DNA of 64,000 nt from Salisapilia sapeloensis (Eukaryota > Oomycota > Peronosporomycetes > Peronosporales > Salisapiliaceae). The notes beneath the pieces were generated by a model, which was not told where the DNA came from, made no database searches, and saw nothing but the letters and a program-made list of their open reading frames with translations. The first letter of the stretch is position 1. Each line of letters starts with the position of its first letter. Of this stretch, positions 50,672 through 63,623 are shown one piece after another. Location: NCBI GenBank assembly GCA_023334545.1, contig JAADVB010000029.1:1-64000 (forward strand). The letters run 5' to 3'. The translations under genes and the position numbers were made by a program.

Positions 50672-52292
50672 ATGGCTATGTCTACACAGCAGTACTCGGT
50701 CGTGACGTTTGGTTGCGGCGATGATGGACAGCTCGGTCGAGGTGACCGGCCGAAAGAAGTATACACGGGAATTGAAGAGGTGTCTGGTGCGAATTTCCCG
50801 CAGTCCGTGGAACTGGCTGCGGACATTGATCTCATCGCGATCTCCTGTGGATCTCGCCACACCATGGCACTCACATCCTCCGGAGATGTCTACTCTTGGG
50901 GATGGGGAATGGTACACATCCCTTTATTCTGTAGTAATATGATCTCTTGACTCAATTGCTCTGGAGTAGATGGGTCAATTGGGTCATGGCACACTGCAGA
51001 ACGCCTCGGCACCAACGAAAATTCAATTCTTTGCTGATGCAGGCATTCAAATCGGCTACATTTCCTGCGGTGGTTGCCACTCTGCTGCAGTCACGAAAGA
51101 CGGTTCGTACATGCATAAATTTCCGACATGAAGTCTATCTAATGCCATCAATAGGTGAACTGTACATGTGGGGAGAATCTCACTGGAGTCAACTCGGTCT
51201 TCCGAAAGACAGTATCAATACCCACCACTCTCTTCCAACCAAGTGTATCGTCGGAAATGAAGACGCACCAGAACGAATTGTTAAAATTAGTTGTGGTACA
51301 TCTACTAGCTACATTTCTATATAAATACTTTCTTACGTCATCATTAGGAGGAGCACACACGGCAGCTCTAACGGATGAAGGTCGTGTCTACACCTGGGGC
51401 CGATGTGACAGTGGACAACTCGGCATCGGTCGATCCTGGGTTTCCGTATCGGACGACGAAGGATCTATGGGCGTCAGTCAACCAAGACTCGTGGATGACT
51501 TTGATGGCGAGTCTGTTGTACAGGTGGCTTGTGGTGCTTTCCATACGGCAGCTGTCACGTCCTCCGGCAAGGTCTACGTCTGGGGTAAAGAGGACTTTGG
51601 TATGCTTGGCACAAGTCACGTCAAAGACATTCAGCGTCCACAACGTGTTACGTTCTTCGACGACATCCCTGCCCTGTAAGACTTCGCATCCAGTGCACTG
51701 ATACAGAGACTAATGCCTCTCCTCTTGTAGACGTGTTTCATGTGGCGGATGGCACACTGTCGTCGTCGCACGATCCGGCGCTTGCTACTCGTTTGGACGA
51801 GGAGAATACGGACGACTTGGCTTGGGCGATACCAAGAGCCGATCAGCGCCTCAACTGGTATCTTATCGTCTCGACTCCTTTTATGTAGATGGAAAACTAA
51901 TGGAGGGTGACGTAGGTGGAAGCGTTAAAGGACAAATTTGTGGTCCAGGCTGCTTGCGGAGGTTCCCACACACTGTTCCTAACGAGTGACGGCGAGGCGT
52001 ACAGTGCTGGACGAGCCGAGTATGTGGTTTGTGTTATTCAATTATTATGCAGACGACTGATGTAGATGGATATAGTCACGGTCGATTGGGACACCCGGAG
52101 TTGAAGACGACGCTGGTGCCGCAGCTGATGGAAGAAGTGAGTCCTCACGGTTTACCGATTCGCCAAGTTTCCACAGGAGGTGCACACTCGGCTGCGTTGT
52201 TACACTCATCGCATGTGCTTTTTTCACCGTTGATTACTCCCCAAGCGACGGATAATACTGTTCCTCCGATTAAGTCGTCCGATTCAGCATGA
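50672..52292 (+). CDS. RCC1-repeat (beta-propeller) protein
   Basis: Seven exons (50672-50911, 50970-51102, 51155-51295, 51348-51675, 51731-51857, 51916-52019, 52076-52292) give 349 residues. Seven RCC1-like blades are seen, each with a C-G-x-x-H-(S/T) signature such as CGSRHTMALT, CGGCHSAAVT, CGGAHTAALT, CGAFHTAAVT, CGGWHTVVV and CGGSHTLFLT, and GQLG or GRLG turns. It has no extra domain. RCC1 itself is the Ran exchange factor, but many RCC1-repeat proteins have other roles and key RCC1 residues cannot be judged here. The intron at 51103-51154 uses a rare GTTCGT donor. Confidence 0.85.
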
Positions 52293-54173
52293 AATCTTAG
52301 ACGTACAGAGGGTAAAGAGGAATAGAGGTTGGATCTTGTCTCTTCTGCACACTTTTCCACGTCCAGTAGCATGGTGTATATTTTAGTTCTTACTGGTAAT
52401 CTTAAAGCTTGGATTATCGATCTAATAATTCTCGCTGACAAAGGAAGGATAGGACACCTGGACGACTATATTGTAGTTGTATGGGATGCTTTTAAAGTAT
52501 ATCTTTCACTTGTAGAGATGAGAAACCTGAGCTAGTACTGAATTCGCTGGACTAAACTACCAGAGAGAACTCGTTAATCATTTAAAAGATACATTTTATA
52601 AAGCCAGGGTTTGGAAGACAATCATGTAGAATAGATGGACGTTTATGTTTTCGTCTCTTTTCATAATGGTAACATCGCTTATTGATAGTGATTGTCATAA
52701 AGCAATTTGACGGGCGTGTATTCCATGGCATACATTTATCTTGACACATAATTATATCGCATTCGTCAGCTCTTCAAAGGTGAAGTTGTCAAATTTGTAA
52801 GTTGCAAACTAGTTTTAGCTGATTTAATAAAGATATATTTTGTTTGACCGGTGGCACATTTCCGCTATAGCAATACAGTTAGACCGTGTTCGTGTTGAGT
52901 ACCGATTGTGCAAAATTGGGGGTTCAGCTTTTGTAGTTCTATTCCTGATAGTCAAATCGAGCAATGCCGCGTTTGCTGAGAATAGCCGATTGTGGCTTGC
53001 CACTTGCCATTGGAAACCTAGCGTAGCACTTCTATACAGCCTTCCTGCCAAACTAGGAGTGCAGGAACAAGTGATCGTTCGTCTTGGATGCAATCATGAG
53101 GAAGCCATCTTCGAGAAGACTTCAAGGCACGCCTGGTGCTCGACATGTGCAAATTTGAAAAAGCGCGCGAAAGGCTTGGTGAGCTTTTCGCTTTACTTGC
53201 GCTAGTTAGCTCTTCGCTATTATTTCGGAGCAGATGTAGTACAGTGGTGGATGAAATAATTGGTTGATATTTTCGACTCACACTGTACATCGTCCCTCTG
53301 AATTAGCTTTTTTTCAAAGATTCATTTTTTAAATTTATCTTTGGAATCCATGTTGGACTTTCCTTCTGAATTAGCGAAGAGCTCAGTGTTGCAAATAAAT
53401 CGAATGCAGCTTCAACTTGAAAGGCTTCGCTGATCTACCATGATAAGCTCGACACTAGTCCCGCCAAGACATGACAGAGGAACGGACGATGCACGTGGAT
53501 AGGAGCGGAAAGGTGGATAGCGACATAAGAATAGGCCGACACCAAATACTTGGGTGTTGATTTCAATTATATTTCATGTGGGTTTGTTCGCAAAATGTCT
53601 AGTATATATGATACCTGATTATCTGCCCAACGAACACGGCCTTAATGCGTAACTAAGTTTAGCTTACGGATAAAGTGGATCCTATGTTGTTCACGGACTA
53701 AATGATATCTCAAAGCATGGTGTATTCAAGCAAGCATTTGTCTATTCTTGCTTGCTTTTGGTTATGTTGCGAGGTTGACTTTTCGGCACACTGACGATTT
53801 GCCCTCTAGTAGTACCCTGCTTTCTTATCTCCATACATTATGACCATGATATATGAAGGCTGATAGGTAAATGGACGGGAACAATTTCAAATCCTGATAA
53901 AAGTAGCTTTGCATGCAACAAGTCCGCTCAAGCTGGTCCTTGCTGAAATTCTGGTAGAATTCGTCACCGTCAATTTTGCTCGAAACTTCTAGGCAATCAA
54001 TTATCTCGTCTTTATCTCTAGCTACTTAGATACCGGCTATTCGACTACCAATTCATTGACTCTAAGATGGCTATATCATCATAACTTATGCCACTATGCA
54101 TCTTGGAATGTGAGAAATTGCATGTGGCATGTATCAATCACCGATCAAGTCTCGATCGTTTATATTTCAACCT
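52293..54173. other. Gene-poor stretch, possible remnants
   Basis: No gene is recognised in 1.9 kb. Plus-strand frames at 52840-53205 and 53118-53267 overlap in different frames; the second (FKARLVLDMCKFEKARERLG...) looks protein-like but has no partner exons. A short 11-bp inverted match (AGCTCTTCGCT near 53211 and AGCGAAGAGCT near 53375) and a repeated CTGAATTAGC element (near 53300 and 53365) hint at an old insertion or duplication. The rest is AT-rich and unremarkable. Confidence 0.35.
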
Positions 54174-54542
54174 TTAGCTACTCTGAGGCGTCAGCAGATC
54201 GTCATCGGAGGTGAGAAACCTGTTATGGGCATTGGCATAAAGTTTGTAGGTAACAATTCCGATCGCGGCAGCACCAACGACGGAGCCAACTACAACTGCC
54301 GCCACAGCTCCAGTTTCCATTGCTGAGCCCTCCGATTCGCCCTCGTCTTCTTTCGTAAAGGCAGCATCTGTCACAATGGCAGTTGAGGTCGGATGAGACG
54401 GCGAGGAGCCGGCTGCCATTTCTTCAGAACTGGAGTCATTGGATAAGGGAGCTGATCTTAGCAATGGACAAGGCGTCTTTTGTCCTTGAGTGACCGCAGT
54501 GAATAGCCCCGCAAAGAGTGTCAAGCATTGCCAAGTCTTCAT
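54174..54542 (-). CDS. Small type I membrane protein with signal peptide
   Basis: Intronless, 122 residues from ATG 54542. A signal peptide (MKTWQCLTLFAGLFTAVTQG) is followed by a ~55-residue Ser/Thr/Glu-rich ectodomain with one Cys, one TM helix (VAAVVVGSVVGAAAIGIVTY) and a ~25-residue cytoplasmic tail. The Ser/Thr-rich stalk suggests glycosylation. No family recognised; such short proteins are sometimes surface or cell-wall-linked. Confidence 0.65.
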   Translation of the reverse strand: MKTWQCLTLFAGLFTAVTQGQKTPCPLLRSAPLSNDSSSEEMAAGSSPSHPTSTAIVTDAAFTKEDEGESEGSAMETGAVAAVVVGSVVGAAAIGIVTYKLYANAHNRFLTSDDDLLTPQSS

Positions 54543-54946
54543 TTGATCTTTTTCGCTCCGATTAACAAGGATTCTGATAGCCACTTATCCGACACATCTT
54601 TTAGATGTGCAGGAACCCGACGTCGTCCCGGCCATGGACACCTCTTGAAGGTATCTCAAGTTAATCAACCTTTTGTTCGACCAAGAAACCAACGCTAGAC
54701 CTTATTAATTTAGTCTTATTTATTATTAACGCCGACTTTCATCATGTCTATAATCACTAAAGAAAATGAAAAGAGCATGTTTAATATTCGTTTGAATCCT
54801 GCGCCAGTGCTGCCCCCATGTGGCTCAGGACCACAAGCTGATCTGTCTAACTCGAGTTTATAGCTCAAAATATAGTTTCTTTGTAGGAGACAGGAGATAT
54901 ATAGCTTTTAAGTGATTTTACATAGAAAGGGTACATTTTGCTCAAT
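54543..54946. other. Divergent intergenic region
   Basis: 404 bases between the small membrane protein gene (-) and the coiled-coil gene (+). AT-rich; no gene seen. Expected to contain both promoters. Confidence 0.45.
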
Positions 54947-56435
54947 ATGGATGTTGAAAACTATGGATGCGACCAACATCTTCCTGGAATGGACCGAGAT
55001 TACGCGGGAGACTTGCGTCGGAGCAACCCAAGCAGTGCATCTGCACGACCTACTACTGTCGATTCTAGTAAGCAGAATGGTCATGGCCATCGTATAATAC
55101 GACATCCATCGAACTTGAGCTATGACACAGTGGAGGTGAAGCAAGAGCTGTTGGACGAACTACAGACCGATAGCAACTCGGCACCTCCATCAACGAGTAA
55201 TGGGCTAATCATTCCATTTGTCGCGCCTCTTCTAGACGTGTCCACTACCAGATATGTTCTTGTGGATGAGGGTCGTTCGCCAAGACAATTTAAAGGAGAT
55301 TTGCCTCGCATGCTGCAAGCAATGCACGAGTTCTCGTCCAAGTACAGATCCGTTGCATTCTTCCAATGCGTATCAGACAAGTATGCTAGCTTAACTTATG
55401 GATATTCAGGTACATATTTATCTTCTCTTCCTATCAAGTCTATCAAGTATGATAGGGTCATGCATATCTAGACATGGACACTTCGCCTGCGTATCTTGCG
55501 ACTATCGAAAGGCTCCTTCATCAAGTCCACAAGAGTATCTTGTCAGATGGCGATGCTGGACTGGAAGGCATCGATATATGCTTCAGTAACATTCCATGCA
55601 TTAATAATTGACAAGAGTAGGATCTAATCATGTATCTTGAACGATAGTTGCTGCGATTGAAAAGAACTGGGATAGTGTCCACAACTTTTACTCTCGCGCG
55701 CAGTCAAAAGCAGCGAATAATACCTCGATTACCTCATTAAGTGACACGTACAAACAACAAGGTTCTTCCGAAGTGAGGTTGACCGTAAAGCCTCCATCAT
55801 CTCGAGTGTCTTCAAAAGGAGATGACACGTGCAATACAGACATCTCTAGTACCTGTAGTGAAACAGCTCTTCCAAACACGACATCCTATACCTCTAGTAC
55901 TACAGTCAGCGAAGACCATAGTAGACAGAAGGAGGAAGAGTTCGACGGCGATGAGTCTGCCAAAGATCCAGGACTCAAAACTGCAGCGAGTGACTTGAGC
56001 GAGTCTGTGGACGACGAGCTGATGTACACAGATCTTCAGCGTCTTACTCAAAAGCTAGAAGAGCGTAGGCAGTCTCTAAAAGAGCAAGAGGAGGCATACA
56101 AATCAGAAGTCGAGCGTTTGCGTCAGGTAACGACCAAGATCCGACTCGCCAAGAAGAAGCTTAAGCGACTACGGAAAAAAGAAAAGGAAAGGAAACGTTT
56201 ACGTCGGGAGATGGAAGAAGTAGAAAAGCACAAACATGACGAAGAAAGCGGGAGTGCGTGCAGGAAAGCTCGGAAAAAGATGGAAAAGTACAAGAACGAC
56301 GTGTACTGGCGATGGCAGTTGCTCCAGTCCGAAGCCCATCGATACGATCTTCTCGTCGATCAGAAACTCCAGGAGCTCCGACGCGAGTACAATAGCGTGA
56401 GTTTCTTCCCGACGGATGATTTTCTTCAGTCATAG
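54947..56435 (+). CDS. Coiled-coil protein of unknown function
   Basis: Three exons (54947-55409, 55472-55585, 55648-56435) give 454 residues. The N-terminal ~200 residues include a globular-looking segment (TTRYVLVDEGRSPRQFKGDL, MLQAMHEFSSKYRSVAFFQC) followed by ATIERLLHQVHKSIL. A Ser/Thr-rich linker leads to a long basic coiled coil (about 320-440: LTQKLEERRQSLKEQEEAYK, then many Lys/Arg/Glu). The gene could end differently: GTGAGT at 56397 and CATAG| at 56435 would form a 39-nt intron with a new end (DNVFLAKVIRRH). I recognise no family. It converges with the UBR gene. Confidence 0.65.
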
Positions 56436-56540
56436 GACAACGTCTTCCTCGCCAAAGTTATAAGAAGGCATTAGTTGCGTGTAAAATGCATTCTTTTTCG
56501 TGTTCAATGTACCTTGTTCCTAAACTGTTTCTCGTCCGTC

Positions 56541-59500
56541 TTAAAGCACCGATGGGTGCAACGTGTACTGTGGTTCCTTTTGATTACGTAGGCGAGACAC
56601 TTCCGAGAAGATGCGCTGGTGCAGCCACAACGACTCGAGGTACTGGTACCGCGCATGGTCTAAGCGCAGTGGCCGACCACGCTGCAGTCCAACATCTTCC
56701 TCTCCATGGTCATCCACGTACGGACATGGGAAGTGGGCAGCCATACTGCCGCCAATGATAGCCACACGACACTGGTCCAGCAGCAGCACGATACCGACGC
56801 CGCCACCACACTCGATCGCGTGACGAGTACACTCTCCGACGGTCTGACCAGTGGAGATGATCGGGTTCGAGCAGCATGCGTCGCCACAGCACAGCAGGTC
56901 GCCACACAAGAGACAGACGGCACCATCACTTGGCTTGTCTCCGCAGTTCTCGCACGACTTATCTGACATGGCAGAGTAGAGCTCATCATAGTGCGCCGGG
57001 AGTTCAATCAGTCGCGGCGTCTCCTTGACATCCCGTACGATGAAGAGGCTCGCCATGAAGTTCTCGCTCGCACCCTCTGCATGGTCGCACTTGCTCGAGT
57101 TACTCGGAGGTTTCAGTTGTTGCTTGCTCTGCATGCGATCGAGACACCAGCGCCACACGTGTTCCAGTGCCGGTCGATCTGCCTGGACTAGGTCCTGCAG
57201 ATTAGGAGTCGACACCAAGTTGGCATGTGCTCTCGCAGCTTCATCACCCAAGAGACATCGAGCGAACATCTTCATACGACGAATTAGTAGACGATTGCCA
57301 TCCAAGATCGGCTCCAGTCGATGCGCAATGTCCTTGACACTCGGTGGCATGAGTTCTTCCGGGATCAAGTCTTCTACCTCCTCAGCTTCCGCCATGAACT
57401 GGAGCACCAAGAGAGCATAGTAGCTTTCATTCGCTTCTCCCTTGAACTTCGACACGAGTTTATGTAAAGCATCACGAGGCTTGACACGCGGCTTGGTCGT
57501 CCGGCTCGTTCTTCCTGCCATATTACGAATATTCTTCCAGTCGTTACGTGTCCGTGGTCCCTTCTTCCGCTTTCCATACGCAGACGTTAAAAACGACGGC
57601 AGATCATGCTCTCGATAGTCCTTATCAGCTGTAAGTGGAGGCTCTCGCTTACGTTCTTGTAGGAACTCAGTATACAGTCGCTGCAATAGATCCGCTGCAG
57701 AGAAGACTGGGAGCAACTGCCAGATCATATTCGTGTCTTTCGCTAGCACAGACGAAATGACAAAGCAAGTGAACGGATCTGCTTCAAGCAACCCACGCAC
57801 TGTCGGTCGTAAACATGCATCGACAGTACTCAGGAGCGTCGTGTACTTGCGAAAGTCTCTCCTCGTTTCCATATTCACCGGACACGCACGTCGAGCTGTT
57901 TCCCACACGATCTTGGCGTCAGCACAGTGTTCCAACAGTCCAAATGACCAGCGACAGAACTTTGTAACAGACTTGAGCGACGCTAACTCCTTCTCTAACG
58001 TCGGTGGACAGTCATCTACAAGCGGTTCAAACGTCTGCTTTCCTTCACTCTCCTTATCTGCAACGAGGAGGAAGGATGCGACGGAGAAGGCGCATGCAGG
58101 CCATAAGAACGGACCGCCCTTCTCGAGACTCCCATGCGGTTCCCATAAGTTCGACTCAAAGTACGATCGCCATTGGTTATGCGCAGACGTCCCAGCTCGT
58201 TGCCATTCACTCCCTTGACCAAGCACAGGACGACACCAGTCCGACGCTTGATCTCGATTCTGAATCACTGTCGGCCACGCATGCATCTTCCTAGCGACCG
58301 GCACCATGGCCTTGACTTCAATGTCTTTATCGACCCCAGACGGATCGGACAGCGGGAGTAAAAAGTTACAAAGCGTCTTGCAGAGCGGACATAAGAACTG
58401 GTTCATCATCGAATCTGGATCAATCGCCTGGACACCATCGAAGTCTTCCCCTCGAATCGCCTTGTCATGCAAAGAAGTGATATACCGGTCCAAGCAGCTC
58501 ATGTGCACGGCATGCTGGCACGTACGTACGTGAAGTCCACATGGCGTTGGATCTAGCTTGACACACGTATGCGAATGGAATTCGAGACCAGGAGGTCCAC
58601 CAAACCGACGCGAGAAAGGATCTGTCGCAAAGTACTCTTCCTCATCTTCTTCACTATCAAAGTCATACGCTTCGTCTTCTATCGCGTGACGCACGTGCAA
58701 CGATCTCGCCATCGCAGCACTCTCGCCATCACTCACAGCCGTTGGAGGTTCCGGTGCAGGCGACGGGGGCGTCAGACTTGAGTTATCCTGCCATTCAATC
58801 GCTGCATCCTCCATCGCTTCTGTTTGTGCAGGAGCTACAGGTGTCGGAGCTGTCGTGTTCGCTTGAGGCTGCGTCTGTCCACGTCTGCGAGCTGCTCGAG
58901 GACTCTGACGCTGCTGCCGATGACGTGCACGTGCAGCAAGGATCGCCAGATTCGGATGTGGTTCATCTATTTCGATCCCTTCGTCGTCAAAGCCTTCATC
59001 CGATCCCCACGCATGGACATGGGGGAATGGTCGAATGTGAGAAGCACGTGCAGGCACACCAGCATCACCATACGACAGTCCCATACGTACGCACAGGTTG
59101 CGCACACTAATTCTCACGTCTTCTCCATCACCTTCCACTAGCGCAATCGACGGATCTGGACGGAACCCTGTCGCTAAGACAGTCGACTGATGGACATACG
59201 CTGTCACACCCATCTCATGCTGCTTGGACGAGTCGTGGCAGAGGATGCACTTGGGTCCTTCTTCCTCTGGTTTATGTCGCTTCGATGCTTCTTGCGCCGT
59301 ATCCTCCGACAGTCGACGCTTCCGACTCGACTCTTCCGCCTCCATCTTTTCTTCCGTCTCGTCTTCATCCTCCATCTTGGACATCATCGCCTGGAATGCC
59401 TGCTGCTGCTTCGCCATCGCGTCCATCGCTCGCTTCCTCGCTTGTGCCTTCCGATCTTCCAATGTCGGTGCTTCCTTTTTTACCGCTCCATCACTCTCGT

Positions 59501-62500
59501 TCTTCTTCTCATCACCCGAGCGTTTCTCTTCTAGCTGAGCCAAGAGGTCTCGACAGGCGGAAGATCGGTCTTTGAGAGCAAAGACGATCCAACCTAAAGA
59601 CCCCTTCTGTTCACTATCAAACCCGGTCTTGGGTGTGTGATGCAGACGATAAATCAAATGGACGACAGACATATTATCCAGCGACTTGTTCAATGCACAT
59701 AATTGGTTCCAGTACTCTTCATTCGCACTACGTGATGCAGTATGGATGCCATGTACGACGAGATGAAGACATGTCGACACGACTGCATCCGATACATCCG
59801 TCTCAACGGAACTGGTACTCGTCTCGGCACGCAAGACTTTCCATAAGACGATCTGGATAAAGTATACAGCCGACTTGCACGTCAAAATATCTTGAACCGG
59901 ACGTAAAAACGCGACAGGCATTCTCGCTGCTTGCAACGGCTCTGGCGGTGGAGACGAAGGATCTTGCTTCGACTGCATCAACTTCCGGCTAACAGTCCAC
60001 CGATCTCGTGCAAGCTCATGCTTCTCTCGATTCAGATGCAAAAAGTAAGGATTATACTTCTCCAACAGCCCTTCCTTGAGTTCATAGCGTCCAGGCTCGA
60101 TACCGGACGGAGGGACAAAGTCCGCGACTTCCGAAAGCACGTTCTCGAGCCTCGGGATCGTCACGTCATCTTGACCTGATGGTAGGATCGCTAGTTCAAA
60201 CAACCTGCTGAAGGACGACGGTTTCGCACACAAATGTTGCAGCATTTCATCTGCCAAGAACTCGTGCTCCAGGTCCTTCCCGACGCTACTCGGGAGGTTC
60301 GTTCCTAACACGATAATCAGACGCAAGAACTCTTCGAGCATCTGAAGCGCTTGTTGTGTGTCGACACCAGGTTCAAGTAAAGCGTAATCCATATCCTTAA
60401 TCGCTTTCTTCGCCGATCCACTCGGTTTATCTAATGGCGGCTGGACGTCTGGACGAATAAAGTACGTTGCCAATTGGAATCGATCTAGTAGCTTGGATAG
60501 AACATCATCCGGTCCAGAAGCGAGGATACCAAGCTGCAAGAGAAAGACATCTGCGTCTTGATAATGAAGACAATACGGCAGCGCAGAGTAGTTATACACT
60601 TGTGCAGACATATTCTCATCGCCATTCCGACGCCAGAGTTTCGACTGGATCTGCGCTTTAAACACTAGCGCTCGCATCGGCATTTCGATCAAATTCATAT
60701 AAGCTGAAGCATCCAATTGATCCAGTCCAAAGACCTTTAAGAAAGCTTCAGGACTCGACAACTCATCCGTAAAGTCTGGTTTTAATAAAGCCAAGTGACG
60801 AATGGACGTCGACAAGTACCTGTGCAACGGTTGATGGAACGAGACAGGTTGGCAAGCAACGTTATAGTCGTAGCTAAGGACTGTACGCACCGAGCTCTTC
60901 TTCGTCTTGCCACTTCCTCCGACGCCAGCGATTTCATCCACCGCACGCAACTTCTTCACTTGAATACCATCGTTTATCGCGGCTGAGCGATTCAGAGCGC
61001 GACTAGTGATAGGAGCAATGAGCTCTGCAACCGTCAGTAGTCGCGCACGCATCTCGTCACGAGTAAAGTCTCGCCAGGTGAGAGGGAAGATCGAGTGCAT
61101 GCGAATGCCAAGATTAAACATACTCAACCAACTATCCGGCTCGTACTCGACGTGGCTCTCTCCAACACCACGTCGCGTCTGCACATCAGCGTTCTGAAGT
61201 AACTCGAGCGATGCCAGCCACGCCTCTAGGTTCCGACGATCACACACGAGTTCATTCGCCATTCCACGGACGTTGAAGACGTACTCGAGGTTATCCGTAC
61301 AGTGCTTATACTTTTGACTACTAAGCGCAGCGTCTTCAACGTTAAGCACTCGATCCTGCGTTCGTATCGCCGAGTTAAAGATCGTCTCGAGAGCTTTTAA
61401 AAGCACAGGAACAATCTCCGGTCGTTCTGGGTGTTGTCGAGCTTGTTCTCGCGTGTATCGTGTGACAAGAGGCGGGACCGTTAGGAATTGGACAGCAAAG
61501 TCAAAGACCGTATCTCGAGAGTTTGCTAGTCCATGCAAAAACGAGTTCGTCAGGTCTTGATAGTTCTCCACGTACGACTCGAGCATACTAGTACGAAAGC
61601 GAGTGTCTAGAAGATGTTCGCGAAGAAGACTGTGCACTTCGTTACTCGCAGTCTTGCTTAAAGCACAGTCATATCGGACGATCAAGTCTAACGCCGAGCT
61701 CGGACGAGAGGATCGTCCTTCCATCGATGCGTGGGTAGAAAACTTACGAATGACGTCAGTACAACCATCACGAATGCTCTGGTGGTGCGTATACACGGAC
61801 GTCTGCGTCACTTGGTCGATAAAGACCTGGATGAGTTGGTTATCAAAGGTCGCATCAACTTTCGCATTTGAAGTCGTGGCAGCATCCTTTGGTGGCGGAT
61901 AGGAATACAATTCGCTCGTGACAGTCTTCATTTCATTCACCCATTGCGACATGGTCTTATCGACAGATACGACCGATCGAATGATGTCGATAAACTCTGG
62001 TTTAAGCTTCGACTGGTACTCAGTTAAAAAGTCCTTGACCGTCTTATCTGGATACAATGGCGTCGGAAGAGCATCCATACGTTCACTGACACTCGTACGA
62101 GGCTTCTGGAGTGCTTCGGACACGACTTCAGCAAGACCATCGGACAAGGTACTAATACGCTGGAGACTCTGCATACTGTGCAAGAGCATTCGACGCTGGG
62201 ATTTCCACCATGAAGGAAGTACCGACACGTTCGTAGGTTTCTTCGCAATACTCGCAGCCGTGGCAATGCAATGCAGCAGCTCCTTTTCGAGAATAACCAC
62301 GTCGCTACTTTCATCATTCTCTCGAATGAGACTGCGGATTCGAGGTCGAGACATGCCGAGCGTACTCTCGAGATTGCGTAACGTATCATCTAGATGCGTC
62401 ACGTCGTCCGTATGGAGGTGGACACCAAAGCGTTTGAATTTCTCCACATTCGCACTTTCGCCATTCGTCTTACTTTCATTCTCTGATCGAGCACGAGTAG

Positions 62501-63623
62501 CGTCTCTAGCACTGCTTTCATTTGATCTAGACGTCTCGTTCGTGTGTCGAGTCGAACGAGACGATGGGTTCCACAGAGATAGATCACCCCGGTACTCTGG
62601 TGGTCGTCGATCACCAAAGACAGACATCTCGAGCGACGTGTAAAAGTCCGATGACTGCATGTCCATGGACTGTGCTTCCTGCTTCAGAGGTGGTGACAAC
62701 TCTTCCAACGCAGACGTTGGAATGTTACGAGCAAACACTTCCATGGCATTTGCTAATTCGAAACCATTGTGTAGCACGAGTAAAGAGTCATAGATCTGCT
62801 CGACGACAGTATCGACAGCGATAGGCGCCGCCGTCGCTATCGCCTTCGGAAGCTTTTGCTTTCGAGTTCCAGGTGTCTCATTCGCTTTCACACCTGGATG
62901 CTTCGAACAAAAGCCACTCGGTTTCCATGCCTTCATTCATATTTGTCAATAATCTATCCTAAAGAATTCATGATACAAGATAAACGTACATGAGGATCTC
63001 CACAGTCGCATGAACTTCCTGCTGTCGTTCGTTGGAAGTAGACGTCATGTCCAGCATGATCACTAATCGATAAATCCACATTAGAGCATGGTATTATCCG
63101 TTTTTTAGTAGAATACATACCTATGCATGAAGCAATCTTTACAAGTGACACAGGTCGTATCGACCTGACAAGTACGACAGCTATAGGCGATTTCATCTGC
63201 GCCAAAGATAGCGCCACAGACGCGCTTGCGAGCAGTCCGTTGGAGCCTCGCGACGATTTCAATCGGTTGGCGACTCTTGTCTTTCGCACCAGCACACAGC
63301 GCCGTGACCATCGTAAAGAGCGTGTCTATGGAAATATACCTCTCTCCACCAACCAAAATGCCTCCTTGGCTTTTGTTACAGCCACCGTCCATCATGTATT
63401 TGGCCAGGACAGCATACTGGAGCACTTGCTGCAGCTCTTCCTGCTGAAACCGTCGCTGTCTCTGCGTACCAGTCTCCTTCGGTGCCTTTCCGACAGTCTT
63501 GGCGACCTCGGTCGCACTCCTTTTCTTGTCAGCAGCCTTCTTACTCTCCTGCTGACTCTTGGCTTTCTCGACGGCCGACTTGGGCTTCGCCGACACTTTC
63601 TTCTTATCACGTAGAGTGACCAT
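56541..63623 (-). CDS. UBR-family N-recognin E3 ubiquitin ligase (UBR1/PRT6-like)
   Basis: Three exons (63121-63623, 62990-63062, 56541-62930) give 2321 residues. A Lys-rich N-terminus is followed by a UBR box from Cys136 (CGAIFGADEIAYSCRTCQ) through CDCGDPHAWKPSGFCSKH; the box is completed across two introns. A ClpS-like segment near 361-372 has HTDDVT, with Thr where HNDD-type domains have Asn. A RING is split: CILC near 1420 and HMSCLDRY/CPLC near 1670-1710, with a large acidic, Arg-rich insert between. The C-terminus has Cys-rich motifs (CENCGDKPSDGAVCLLCGDLLCC) and an R-P-LRLDHARYQYLESLW end, as in UBR1-type proteins. N-recognins target proteins with destabilising N-terminal residues for degradation. 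Confidence 0.9.

Noticed and set aside
50672-52292. RCC1-repeat protein as the Ran exchange factor paired with RanGAP
   Set aside because: RCC1 blades alone do not prove Ran exchange activity, and the genes are 35 kb apart with no shared feature.
61918-62643. 241-codon plus-strand frame
   Set aside because: Antisense to the UBR gene; Ser/Arg-rich composition is a complement artefact.
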